From positions 128,205,725-128,269,724 of the forward strand of contig OZ020592.1 of assembly GCA_963971535.1 (NCBI GenBank): 64,000 nucleotides of DNA, given 5' to 3'. The notes below the pieces were generated by a model, which worked only from the letters and a program-made list of their open reading frames with translations, searched no databases and was not told where the DNA came from. The first letter of the stretch is position 1. The number at the start of each line of letters is the position of its first letter. Below, in pieces: positions 1-11,287 of this stretch. Position numbers and translations under genes: made by a program. The DNA comes from Notolepis coatsorum. Taxonomy: Eukaryota; Chordata; Actinopteri; Aulopiformes; Paralepididae.

Positions 1-9
1 TTGACAGCA

Positions 10-12
<3 letters not shown>

Positions 13-63
<51 letters not shown>

Positions 64-196
64 TGTGTATGTGGTTGTGTGTGTGTGTGTGTGTCTGTGT
101 TTGTATATGTATGTGTGTGTGTGGTTGTGTGTATGTGTGTACAGTATAATGTATGTGTGTGTGTGTTTGTATATGTATGTGTGTGTTTGTGTTTAT

Positions 197-270
<74 letters not shown>
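13..270. repeat. Compound (AT)n / (TG)n microsatellite
   Basis: Pure AT dinucleotides run from 13 to about 61. TG-rich sequence with TGTA and TTTG interruptions follows, then an uninterrupted TG run at 199-270. All frames stay open through it, giving Cys/Val-rich translations with no biological meaning. Confidence 0.97.
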
Positions 271-272
<2 letters not shown>

Positions 273-479
273 GGGATCTCCCTTGGGGGGCTGTCTGTGG
301 CTCTTCAGAGCTCACAGTAGGTCAGTGTATGTGCCCTTGAAATAATAGCACACTATATAATACGGCACTTAATATTAGGGCAGTGGATAGTGGACCACCA
401 TTATCATATGAAATGACACTCTGAAAATGTTAGGGCTTGAGTGCAGATTTACATTATGTAGGCGGAGAAATGTGTGTCT

Positions 480-482
<3 letters not shown>

Positions 483-572
<90 letters not shown>
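483..572. repeat. (TG)n microsatellite
   Basis: About 44 TG units, nearly pure. It lies 210 bp after the previous array, in otherwise unremarkable AT-rich DNA. Confidence 0.97.
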
Positions 573-576
<4 letters not shown>

Positions 577-710
577 GGTGCATATCTCTGTGTTAATTTA
601 ACACAGTGGTTTTACATTTTGTTTTGTGCAAAAATTATAATTAGCCACATCTTATGTTTCATCTGCTTTAGTCAGGTTTCATGTCCTTTTTATATACACA
701 CAAATATATC

Positions 711-945
<235 letters not shown>

Positions 946-1153
946 CAGACATACACTGGATGTCTGGTTCGCTGTGTATTGAACGAAAGGTGAACAAATA
1001 CAACCTGTTCCACCCCTCAGGGTCGGTACCGACCCCAAAATGACATTATGCTCATAGATCCATATTTTTCAGAGTGATGCAAAAAATTAGCGATTTTAAA
1101 ATCAAACGTTTTCAAGTATTAACATCACTAACATGTCACAAAAGCATGTAGAA

Positions 1154-1794
1154 TGTTATAGTTTGTAAACAACCCCAACAGCACGACACAGACAGGTAAT
1201 TCAGAGTTAGCCAAAAACAATGGGCGTATTTATTTACAAACAGAAACGAGCAAAAAATAACGTAAAAGCATTCAGGGGGAATGTCCTTCAGCAGAGTAGG
1301 GCACTGCGGCTCTGCGGCTCTGCCCAGAGCAGAGTTGGCTCTGTGGCTCTGCTGCTCTGCAGCTTATTGAATATCCACTCTGGGAGGAACAGAAAAACGG
1401 AGAATGTCATTAATAGAACGTAGGGATTACGAGGCAGTCCAGTACCAAAACAAAGCGACACTTCTTCAGTGTTAACGAACACACAAAAAACAGAATGAAG
1501 GTCTTGAGTCCAGGAAGAAATTAGGAAATCAGAGCATCAAAAAATAGACTTCCAAAACTCACCAAGGCAAAGTGTAATACGAGGCACGGGTCCACGGAGG
1601 CAGAGAGGTAACAGCGGCGACTTCCAAGGGCGTACTGGAGAAACAACACAAGAGGAACAAGCAGCAGCTGGTGGACACTGAATGTTCAGAACCCTGTGTA
1701 TAAAAGGGCTCCCCTCGAGCTGATTGGAAACTCCCTTCAGGTGCGTGATGATAATTGGTACCTGGAAGCGCGCAGTACTGGGCCAGCCCTCACA
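1154..1794 (-). repeat. 3' LTR of the decayed gypsy element
   Basis: On the minus strand the LTR starts TGTGAGGGCTGG and ends CTATAACA, so it has TG...CA termini. Its outer end matches the intact LTR end at 33255, with TGTTATAGTTTG here against TGTTATGGTTTG there, followed by the shared block CAGAGTTAGCC. The purine-rich tract beside the inner edge (1795-1810) corresponds to the polypurine tract. A CCCTTTTATACAC segment near 1694-1705 sits where the intact LTR has its TATA box. The length of 641 bp compares with 968-979 bp in the intact family. Confidence 0.8.
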
Positions 1795-4745
1795 GTACCC
1801 CCCGCCTCCACGGGAGCCACCCGGCGACCAGCCCGGCCTCGGCTTCCCCGGATGGGAATGATGGAAGTCGGTGATCAGGGCGGGATCCATGATGAGCTGG
1901 CGGGAGACCCAGCTACGTTCCTCAGGACCGTATCCCTCCCAGTCCACCAGATACTGGAACCCCCGTCCTCTGCGTCGGATGTCCATGAGCTGGCGGACCT
2001 TCCACTGGGGGTGTCCATCCACCATCTCGGGAGGAGGCGGATCTGGGGCAGGAGGCATCAGGGGACTGAGAGAGACAGGCTTCACTCGGGACACATGAAA
2101 TACAGGATGAATGCGCATGGATGCTGGAAGCTTGAGACTCACCGCCATGGGACTGAGCACCTTCCGGATCTCGAAAGGGCAGACGAACCGGGGGTTAAGC
2201 TTCTTGGCGGTGGATTGAAGCGGGAGATCATTGGAGGACAACCCTACCCTCTGCCCAGGTAGGTAAGTCGGCGCAGGGATCCGGCGTCGGTTAGCTCCCC
2301 GATGCCCGGAGCAGCGCAGTCCTGGTGATCTCCCAGACACGACGACACCGGGCGAGATGAACCTGCACGGAAGGAACTGCCACCTTCGACTCCTGTGCAG
2401 AGAAAAGAGGGGGTTGGTAGCCCAGAGATACCTCGATACCGGTGGAGCTGACCAGGGAGTTGATGGCGTACTCGACCCAGGGGAGGAACCGGCTCCAGGA
2501 AGCAGGCTTCTTGGCGGCAACACACCGGAGAGCAGACTCCACGCTCTGGTTCATTCTCTCAGTCTGCCCGTTAGTCTGTGGATGGTAACCAGATGAAAGA
2601 CTAACAGTGGCCCCCAATCCCTTACAAAAGGCTCGCTATACTTGGGAAGTGAACTGGGGCCCCCGGTCCAAGACGACGTCCTGGGGAAAACCATGGAGGC
2701 GGTACACGTGGCTCGTCAGGAGGTCCGCTGTCTCGGAAGCTGATTGAAGCATGGGAAGGGCAGCGAGGTGAACCCCCTTACCGAAACTATCCACCACTGT
2801 CAGAAGGACTGTGTTTCCCTGGGAAGGTGGAAGGCCAGTGACGAAGTCCAACGCCACATGGGACCAAAGCCGGCTCGGGATGGGAAGTGGCTGTAGTAGA
2901 CCGGAGGGTGCCTGGTGAGAGGCCTTGCTGCGGGCGCAGACCGTGCAGGCCAGTACGAACTCCCTGACGTCGTTCCTCATGGTGGGCCACCAGAACCGAC
3001 GAGCCAGGAAGGAGAAGGTGCGGTGGACGCCGGGGTGGCAGGCAAACCGGCTGGTATGGCCCCATTGGAGAACCCGGGACCGGACTGAGTCGGGGACGAA
3101 GAGGCGACGATAAGGTACATGGCTTGGAGCGGGATGGAAACGTAAGGCACGCTTGACCACGGTCTCGATGCCCCAGGTGACCACTCCCACCACCCTGACC
3201 TTAGGGAGGATGGGAGTCAGATCCTCAGTGGTTGGATCCCCCTTGGAGTGTAACCGGGACAGAGAGTCGGCCTTCGTGTTGCGGGACCCAGGGCGAAAGG
3301 TCAAAGAGAAGTTGAACCGACTGAGGAAGCTGGCCCACCTTGCTTGCCAGCCGTTGAGGCGCTTGGATGCGCGGATGTACGTCAAGTTCTTATGGTCTGT
3401 CCAAATGGTGAACGGTTCCTCGGCCCCCTCCAGCCAATGACGCCACTCCTCCAAGGCAGCCACCACTGCCAGCAGCTCCCGATTTCCAATGTCATAGTTC
3501 CTCTCAGCAGGAAGGAAACGACGAGAGTAGAAGGCGCACGGATGGACCTTTTGGTCCGTCGCCGACCGCTGGGACAGGATAGCCCCTAGTCCAGTATCCG
3601 AGGCGTCCACCTCCACAATGAACTGCTTCTTGGGGTCTGGGTGGAGCAAGACCGGGGCGGTGGTGAATCTGTTCTTGAGGGAACGGAATGCAGCGCAGGC
3701 CGCTGGAGACCAGTCAAACGGCAGGGAGGGAGAGGTCAGCTTGGTAAGCGGTTCCGCCACTTGGCTGTAGTTCCGGATGAACCTCCGGTAAAAGTTTGCA
3801 AAACCGAGGAAGCTTTGTAGCTTTTTCCGAGAAGAGGGCTCCGGCCACTCCTCCACAACCTGGATGTTGCGGGGGTCGGCTCGGGTCTGGCCACTCTCCA
3901 TGATGAAGCCAAGGTAATCGACGGAATTGGCGTGGAAACGGCACTTCTCTGCCTTAACGAAGAGCCGGTTGTGGAGAAGGCGCTCAAGTACTCGGCGGAC
4001 ATGATGGACATGTTCCTCGAGAGTCTTGGAGAAGATGAGGATGTCGTCAAGGTAGACCATCACAAACTCCTCGAGCATGTCACGGAGGACGTCGTTCATG
4101 AGCGCCTGGAATACCGCCGGAGCGTTGGTGAGGCCGAACGGCATTACCAGATACTCATAATGACCCCTGGGAATCTTGAAGGCGGTCTTCCACTCGTCGC
4201 CCTCTCGGATACGGACCAGATGGTAGGCACTCCGGAGGTCCAGTCTAGTGAAGACGGTAGCCTGGGTGAGGGGCTTGAAGGTGGAGTTCATGAGAGGAAG
4301 AGGATACTTGTTCTTGATGGTGATCTTGTTGAGTTGGCGATAGTCAATGCAGGGCCGGAGACCTCCGTCCTTCTTCCCAACAAAAAAGAAGCCGGCCGCC
4401 ACTGGGGAGGACGAGGGCCGAATGAGGCCTGCTGTCAAGGACTCAGAGATGTACTCCTCCATCGCTGCCTTCTCAGGGACGGTCAGACTGTAAATGCAGC
4501 TGCCGGGAAGGGGAGCCCCAGAGCGGAGGTCGATTGCACAGAGGAGGAAGGGTCTGAGCCCGGGACTTGCTGAAAACCTCCCCGAGGTCGTGGTACTCAG
4601 GGGGGATAGTCGAGAGGTCTGGGGGCAGCATACTAGGGGAACTCCGGGGCGATGGACTGGATGCAGCCTGAAGACACTGGGCATGACAGGAGGAGCTCCA
4701 CCCCATGATAGTGCCGGAGGACCAGGCGATGTGGGGCTCATGCTG
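1795..4745 (-). pseudogene. gypsy pol pseudogene (RT-RNase H-IN-chromodomain)
   Basis: The reading order is reverse transcriptase, RNase H, integrase and C-terminal chromodomain. The first 701-codon stretch (4741-2636) has RT motifs [10 protein letters not shown] and YLDDILIFS, the RNase H block and the integrase zinc-binding region. It ends at a TAG in the codon that is Trp in the intact copy, just after QFTSQV. The integrase Glu region (2617-2291) and the chromodomain (2523-1800, [12 protein letters not shown]) lie in other frames. A deletion of about a dozen bases has removed part of the [10 protein letters not shown] block. The N-terminal segment is frame-shifted near 4545. It cannot make an active polyprotein. 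Confidence 0.9.
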
Positions 4746-4910
4746 CGCGAGCCAGGGACGACCCAGAACTACTGGGACTAAAGGGGACCTGGTAATAAAG
4801 AACTGGAGTCTCTCTACGTGATTACCAGCAATGGGGAGTCGGCCAGGCGGTGCTGATCCAACGCGAAGACCTCCAAGGGCCTTTCGAGGTTCTCAAGTGG
4901 AATGTTGGCC

Positions 4911-6115
4911 TGAGGAAGGGGCAAACCGAGACTGTGACCGAATACGTCAACAGAGCGGAGCGGATCACGACGCCATTGAGGAGTGCCGGAGAAGCACCAA
5001 GCGATGGGCTAATGATGGCGGTGATAATGAGAGGACTACCGGAGCTGTACAAACCGTTCACACTCCTGGTAACACACGGTTCAACGGACATGAAGTTGGG
5101 ACAGTTCAAGGCTAAGTTAAGGAACTTCGAGGCCTCAGAAGATACCCAACCAGCCGCCGCGGAGGCGGGAGAGAGGGCACTAAAGGCCAGAGCGACGCCA
5201 AGGGAGAGGACCAGGGCCACGACAGAGCAGGCGTGTTGGCGATGCGGAGAGAAAGGCCATCGGAGAAGTAACTGCACGAGGACTGTCTGGTGTGGCCCCT
5301 GCAGATCCACGTGGCACGCAGGCAGAGCGTGCATGAAGAAACGCGACCAGGGCGCGCAACACGCGCATGGACAAGATGGCGGCGATGGGCGGCGTGAGAC
5401 AGATCGAGGCGACGACTGGAGAGTAGCGGAACGAGAGGACTTCATCCCCAGGGCGCAGACGGCGTACGTCATCAGGCCAACGCAGCTGCAACAGGCCCAA
5501 AGGAAGGGACTGATCGTAGACACAGGTGCGTCGTCCCACGTCATCAACGACAGGAGTCTGTTCAAGAACTTTGACAGAACTTTCCGCCCGGAAAGACACA
5601 GCATGGAGCTGGCAGATGGAAAGCGCACCCACGGGTTGGCGAAAGAGAGAGGGGACGCACAGGTATGCCTCACGGACAGCGGGGGGTGCCGGCGTACAGT
5701 GACGTTAAAGAACGCTCTCTATGTGCCATCGTTCCCACAAGGACTATTCTCTGTAATAGCTGCTACTTCGAACGGGGCCAGAGTGTTCTTCATGGAAGGT
5801 AAAAATGTTCTTTTAGAGCCCAACGGTATGCGATTTGACATAGAGGTGTATCAGAGAATGTATTACCTGAAAACAGAGTGTAATGACAATGATATGTGTA
5901 AAGTAACCGTCAGCCACGATATTCAGACATGGAATGAGATTATGGGTCATTGTAATTACGAGGATTTACTGAAACTGCAAGCAGTGACAGAGGGCATGCA
6001 CATTGAAGGCGAAAAGCGTAGACCTGATAAAGAATGTGTCGTGTGCATAAAGGGGAAGTTTGCTCAATCGAGAAACAGGAATCCCACAGAAAAAGTTAAA
6101 GTACCACTTGTGTGA
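4911..6115 (+). pseudogene. copia gag-protease-preintegrase fragment
   Basis: The coding frame opens inside gag (TETVTEYVNRAERI). It contains a CX2CX4HX4C zinc knuckle (CWRCGEKGHRRSNC), an aspartic protease active site (IVDTGASSHVIND) and the GAG-pre-integrase domain (EIMGHCNYEDLL, then CVVCIKGKF). In the related element at 22-24 kb the zinc-binding start of this last domain reads TWHEIMGH. Here it reads TWNEIMGH, so one metal-binding His is lost. The frame stops at 6113-6115, close to the hAT-like insertion. The open frame also extends 5' into antisense gypsy DNA (4850-4910), which is not part of the gene. Confidence 0.85.
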
Positions 6116-6134
6116 TCTTGCCGGTCCAGTAAGG

Positions 6135-6671
6135 CAGGGGTTCCCAAACTTTTCAGGCCAGGACCCAGAAAATAAGGAGTCAGAGAGCCGCGGCCCAATG
6201 CACATCATCAGGCTTTTTTTCTTTTTGCCAGGCGACCGATTTTTTAAGCCAAATATCACTTCAATCCTATTAAGTTAGTTCAAGTTAGTTATTCATTTAT
6301 ATGTGCTATTTATGAGAGGGGTAACTTGTTGCAAAATAATAATGATAATAATAATAGCCTCATTAAAATACTATTGTTGCTTCGGTTGTTTTCAGCGTTT
6401 TATGTGCATAATCTGTTATTTAGTTTGAAATGTTCGTTGAAATAAGTAGATTTTTTTGTTTTTGTTTATTTATTAAGTTAATATAAAACCATATAGTCAC
6501 ATTTTAGAATACAATAGAATAGAATACAACTAGAAACACTGTCCTGGCCTGCTTCTAAGTTCAGTGGCCTGACAAAAAATAAAAAAAATTTAATAAAAAA
6601 TAAATAATTTGTTTTTCTTTTTTTTTAAATCATCTCGCGGCCCACCCGTGGCTGCTCGCGGCCCACGAGTC
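6135..6671 (+). mobile_element. hAT-like non-autonomous element, right end lost
   Basis: The left end CAGGGGTTCCCAAAC is the typical start of hAT (Charlie-type) MITEs. The body is AT-rich and ends in the GCGGCCCA-rich segment (6635-6668) that normally precedes the right terminal inverted repeat. That repeat and a clean 8-bp target duplication are absent. By alignment to the intact region of the related copia element (near 22820-22850), the insertion sits in integrase just after the DLAGPV-type motif. No coding capacity is seen. Confidence 0.7.
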
Positions 6672-9147
6672 CATAGGAGGCTTTAGATATGTACAGTCTT
6701 TTACAGATGTGTGCACAGGGGCAGTGTTTGTTTACTTCCTTAAAGCAAAGAGTGACACACTCCAGGCCACGGGGAAATTCCTGGCGGACATAGCCCCTTA
6801 TGGTACAGTAAGATGTTTGAGGTCCGACAACGGGACCGAATTCACAAACAGAGAGTTTCAATCACTGTTGAGGAAGAACAGGATAAGACACGAGACGTCA
6901 TGTCCATATTCCCCACACCAGAACGGAGTGGCAGAGAGAGAATGGCGCACTCTTTTCGAGATGGCTAGGTGTAAGCTAGTAGGTAGTAACTTACCTAAGA
7001 GCCTATGGCACTATGCGGTGCAAGAAGCCGCTTACACCAGAAACAGGTGCTTCAATAAGCACATGGGCACCACCCTGTATACAGCACTGACAGGAAAGAA
7101 GTGTAATCTAGCCAGAATGCACCGATTTGGATCAGTGTGTTATGCGTACCTGCAGGACAGAGGAAAACTTGAGTCCAGATGTGTAAAAGGACTCTTTGTA
7201 GGGCACAACAAGGGAAGCCCCGCTTTCCTGGTTTATTATCCCGGTAAAGGGGTAGTGCAGAAACACAGGCTACTCAAGTTTGTCACATAGACAACATGTG
7301 AGGGAGAGACACAGACAGAGGAGCCAGAGCTGGACTCCAGAGCAAGGTGTGTAGAAACAGAGACACATCAGCCCAGTGTACTTGGCACAGTCGTGCAGGC
7401 AGACAGTCAGCCACCCCCAGAGGGCGGTGACGAGGAGCACCCGAGGGTGACGTCGAGTGCCCCAAGCAGTGGGAGGTACCCCTCGAGGGAACACAGACCC
7501 CCAAAGTATCTGACAGACTATGCTCGGAAAGGGAGTGACGAGGAGGACAGTACACCCATCACCGTTGATTACTGCTACAGGGTAGTTAGTGGGGTCCCTC
7601 AGACCTTTAAAGAGGCCATAGTGTCCCCTGAATCAAGTAAATGGGAGAGAGCGATGGACGAGGAGATGAGGTCCCTAGAGGACAACCACACCTTCACTCT
7701 AACCAAGTTACCAGAGGGCAGACAGACAGTTGGAGGAAAATGGGTGTATTCAATCAAGGAGGGAATTGAAGGCCACGATAAGTACAAAGCTAGGTTTGTA
7801 GCTAAGGGTTTCAGTCAGAGGGAGGGGATAGACTATGGTGAAACATTCTCCCCCACAGCCAATCTGACCAGTGTAAGGGTAGTGGTTCAGAAAGCAGCTG
7901 AGGACAATCTGATTCTACATCAGATGGATGTGAAGACAGCTTATCTGCACGCACCCATAGATAGGGAGATATATATGGAACAACCCGAGGGTTACGAAAA
8001 GGAAGGAGAGAAGCTATTGTGTAAGCTGGAAAAATCCATTTACGGCCTGAAACAGTCTGGGCGAAATTTGAACGAGATGCTTCATACATGCCTTATCAAA
8101 GATCACTTCCTACAGAACCCAGTAGACCCCTGTGTTTACTCGAGGGAGTCAAAGGAGTCTGGAAAAGTGATCATCGTCATTTGGGTAGACGATTTGATCA
8201 TAGCAGCGGACAACACCAGGAGCCTAGCTCAGGTGAAAGAGATGCTCTCCAACAGATTTAAGATGAAAGACCTTGGGAGGTTAAAACACTTTCTAGGTAT
8301 GGATTTTGAGCAGTCTGCCAATTGTGTAACAGTATCCCAGAAGAGATAAGTGGAAAAGATTATGAAACGTTTTGACATGCAGGAATATAGAACAAGGGAT
8401 ACACCATGTGAAACAAAACTGGACTACCAGGAGGATGCTCAGAAACTGACAGATGTAAAAATGTACAGGGAAGCGGTGGGTAGCCTCATCTATTTGACGA
8501 CATGTACTCGCCCTGACCTATGTTTTGTCGTGAGTAAGTTGTCACAGCATTTTGCTGATCCCACAGAGGAGCACTGGATTATGGTAAAACATGTTTTTCG
8601 TTATCTTAAAGGTACAGCAGACAGACAACTGTGTTTCAGAAAGAGCAGCGAGGGTCTAGGGCTTAAAGCCTACAGTGATGCAGACTGGGCAGCTGACACC
8701 ACAGATAGAAGGAGTACCACTGGATATTATGTGAGTTTGAACACAGACAGCTCATTGGTTTCGTGGAAAACAAAGAAACAGCCCACCGTGGCTTTATCAA
8801 CAGCCGAATATATGGCTCTAGCTATGACCATACAGGAGTGTATTTACCTGGAACAACTGCTCGAAGGGATGGATACCTATGTATATAAGAAGACTGTTGT
8901 TTACGAGGACAACCAGGTAACCATTGCGATTGCTAGAAACCTTGTGTGCCGACAGAGATGTAAACATTTCGATATAAAATATAATTTCATAAGATCTGTC
9001 ATCAGAGAAGAAAGGATGACACTGATGTATTGTCCAACGGACAACATGGTAGCAGACGCTATGATGAAACCTGTCTCCAAATTGAAATTGAAGAGATTTG
9101 CAGAGGCCATGTTTGGTGTGTATATATTGACTGTCATGTTCTTTTGA
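6672..9147 (+). pseudogene. copia integrase-RT-RNase H pseudogene
   Basis: One frame spans the whole stretch, interrupted by two stops: TAG at 7288-7290 and TAA at 8347-8349. The integrase core shows RSDNGTEFTNREFQSLL and the acidic partner in NGVAERE. RT shows the MDVKTAYLH region and the active site IWVDDLIIAAD. RNase H shows YSDADWAAD and YEDNQVTIAIARN. In the sister element the positions of the two stops read Met and Tyr, so they are point mutations. The polyprotein ends about 80 bp before the LTR. Confidence 0.9.
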
Positions 9148-9228
9148 TGTTTTTGGAGTATATTATTTCCTTTGTAAAATGTTTTTCAAAGAAGTTATCC
9201 AGTATGCTAATACAAACCTAAGTGGGAG

Positions 9229-9557
9229 TGTTAAAGTCAGAGGTTCTGTGTAGGATTGTTAGTAACTGTCTAACTGTATATATAACTGTTTCCACAAGTA
9301 ACTGCCTAACTGCATATATAACTGTTTCCACTAGAGGGCGCTCTAGGCGGAGCCACTGAGGTACACCACCATGTGGCGAGTATAAATGTAGATGTCTCCT
9401 CCCCCTTCTTTCTCTCCCCCCATGTCTCTCAGTGAGAGAAGACCTGTAGAACTGCTGCCCATCATGTGAATAAATAAACCATGCCAGTTAAGGCTCAAGA
9501 TAGAAACCATGCCTCTTGACCACATTATTGTCGCCCTATAGCCGAATTATGTTAACA
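9229..9557 (+). repeat. 3' LTR of the copia element, with polypurine tract
   Basis: The LTR begins TGTTAAAGTC and ends ATGTTAACA, giving 6-bp inverted termini TGTTAA/TTAACA. The polypurine tract AAGTGGGAG abuts its left edge (9220-9228). Inside are TATAAATG at about 9381 and an AATAAA-type signal (GAATAAATAAACC) near 9468-9480, as expected for LTR promoter and polyadenylation elements. The 329-bp length is normal for copia. No matching 5' LTR remains, so target duplication cannot be tested. Confidence 0.85.
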
Positions 9558-9782
9558 CTCCCTATTGTTAACATGTAGAAACAATTAGATCTGAAATTAG
9601 TTTCAAAACGGTTGCACTGTGGGGAAAATAAAAAAGTACAGTAGATTACAGTAGATTTCATTATCTGTTCTTATGCACGCCTGGTGATACTAAATCCAAA
9701 TTGAACTCTGGCATTTGAAAGATAATATATGTATATATATATATATACATGTGCGAATTGGCTATAATAAGGTAATGTATAA

Positions 9783-9957
9783 TAGTTGGGCGGCATAGCT
9801 CAACATAGCAAACCAATTGTTCATTTTGTGATAAAAGCACCAAATTTGGCAGATGTGTTGATAGATATATTGGGAACAAAACTGGATATTGGGGCGTTAC
9901 AAACTAGCACCCTGGTGGCCGTGGCAGGCATTTTTCAAAATGGCCACCAGCGCTTGG
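9783..9957 (+). repeat. Unclassified repeat, left inverted copy
   Basis: The reverse complement of this block recurs at 14467-14632 with moderate divergence. Shared segments include GGGCGGCATAGCT, TGTGATAAAAGCACCAAATT and GGATATTGGGGC. I do not recognise the family. The two copies face each other across 4.5 kb. Confidence 0.75.
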
Positions 9958-10041
9958 TCAAACTTTCCTATCCCATTGGATTTGCATGCAATAACGGGTA
10001 TAATCTAGATCCCACTAACCCTGATATGTCCCACTCCCGAT

Positions 10042-10057
10042 CCGATCACGTGATCGG
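10042..10057. other. Perfect palindrome with E-box core
   Basis: CCGATCACGTGATCGG is a perfect 16-bp palindrome with a CACGTG centre. It is followed directly by a second partial copy (CCGATCACGTGATTCG). Such GATCACGTGATC blocks occur in fish MITEs, so this may be a MITE end rather than a regulatory site. Confidence 0.5.
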
Positions 10058-10257
10058 GGCCGATCACGTGATTCGTGATTTTCCGAAGATCGGCAAAAAA
10101 ATGTATAAAAAAATCTGGATTTTTTTTTTTTTACTTTTTTTTTTTATTCAACAAACATGACCATGTTCACGTCTTAAACTCATACTGAGGCCTTAGTTTT
10201 GGTTTTAAATAGCATATCATCATTCATTTATTTATTGTCACACAGAGCAGAAGAATT

Positions 10258-11287
10258 TTGCCCAAAGTAATCTGCCCAAGTGCCCTACTACCCCTGTTCC
10301 ACGAGAGTGCCCACACAGTGGCAATGATCAAACACTCCATGGATGTAGTCAGAAATGCAGTTCAACATCTGAATTCTGGGCAGACACCAGTAGTAACATT
10401 TGATCAACCCCTGTATGCTATTGCCAAGCAGATCCAGTTGAAGTGGCCATAGATGTATGGGGAAGACAAATTTGTTGTGATGTTTGGCGGCCTGCATATA
10501 GAGATGGCAGCTCTGAAGACCCTGGGTGATTGGTTGAAAGGCAGTGGCTGGGTTGAAGCACTGGTACAAGCAGAGATCACAACAGCAGGCACTGCTGACT
10601 CCTTGCATGCAGCACATGTTGCTCGCACCTGACGTGCCCACCAAGTCACAGTGGCTGCACTATATGTCCTGCAGTATCGGGCCTACAATAACCGTGATAC
10701 AGATACAGAAGATGCGCCTTTCGGGTTTGATGAATGGTGCTCAAGGAGGGAGGAGAGCTGCGCTCAATTCCAGTACTGGGCAACAGTCATGGCATTGGAG
10801 CTGTGTTTACTGGTCTATGTGAGATCCCTGCGGCAGTCCTTCAGCATGTACCTTGATGCTCTGACAGAACTCGTCCCCTGGTTCTTTGCTCTGGACCATA
10901 CAAACTATGCCCGCTGGATCCGTTCATCTTCGTGACATGACTGAACTACCAACAAGACACCCAGATGTTGCCAGAGAATTGAATGTAGGCAATTTCACCA
11001 TTCAGAAGACCAATCGGGTATTCTCGCCAATCCCCATTGATCAAGCACATGAGCAAAATAATGCTTGCATCAAGAGTGATGGAGGGGTGGTAGGTCTTCC
11101 AGACAACCCTAGTGCCCTCAGACGGTGGATGGTAGCTGGCCCTGAGGTTGCAGTGCTGATTGAGGACTTTGAAGATGCTCACCAGCTCATGGGAAGACAA
11201 GATGGGGTGTTCCACCATGATCAGACAGCAAGTGTGCAGAAAGAATTTAGAAAAGATGTCTGCTCGCTCCTCAATGTAATGGAAGAA
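10258..11287 (+). pseudogene. Broken member of a conserved protein family of unknown function
   Basis: The translated segments match a multi-copy family I recall from fish and invertebrate genomes, always annotated as uncharacterised. Hallmarks here are FGGLHIEMAALKTLG, VPWFFALDHTNYARW, VHLRDM and IDQAHEQNNACIK. The first part is in one frame with in-frame stops at 10450-10452 (TAG) and about 10630 (TGA). A frameshift near 10918 moves the rest (to LLNVMEELG) into another frame. The sequence then passes directly into LINE reverse transcriptase without a stop. No catalytic motif can be assigned. The multi-copy habit suggests that the family travels with a mobile element, which is inference. Confidence 0.6.

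Larger units (their letters stand above)
1154..4910 (-). mobile_element. Decayed sushi-type gypsy remnant (3' part)
   Basis: This keeps the 3' LTR, polypurine tract and most of pol of a chromodomain-bearing Ty3/gypsy element. It aligns along its length with the intact element at 33255-39645. The gag gene, primer-binding site and 5' LTR are missing. At about 4910 it changes abruptly into copia gag sequence of the opposite orientation. The similarity to the intact copy is clearly lower than between that copy's own LTRs, so this is an older insertion of a related subfamily. Confidence 0.88.
4911..9557 (+). mobile_element. Decayed Ty1/copia element, 5'-truncated
   Basis: This holds gag, protease, integrase, RT and RNase H in copia order (IN before RT), a polypurine tract and a 3' LTR. 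The 5' LTR, primer-binding site and first part of gag are missing at the junction with the gypsy remnant. It is clearly related to the minus-strand copia element at 18669-24824. A hAT-like insertion splits the protease/integrase region at about 6135-6671. Confidence 0.9.

Noticed and set aside
1..60. Telomere or centromere boundary suggested by the simple repeats at the window start
   Set aside because: The repeats are (AT)n and (TG)n, not TTAGGG, and they continue into ordinary interspersed repeats.
3932..4573. Plus-strand open frames inside the gypsy pol regions (also 36312-37139 and 37517-38197)
   Set aside because: They are shadows of the minus-strand pol and gag. Domain similarity lies only on the minus strand.
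4850..6115. A single 421-codon gene beginning in the gypsy remnant
   Set aside because: Its first 20 codons are antisense gypsy sequence. Only the part from about 4911 is copia gag.
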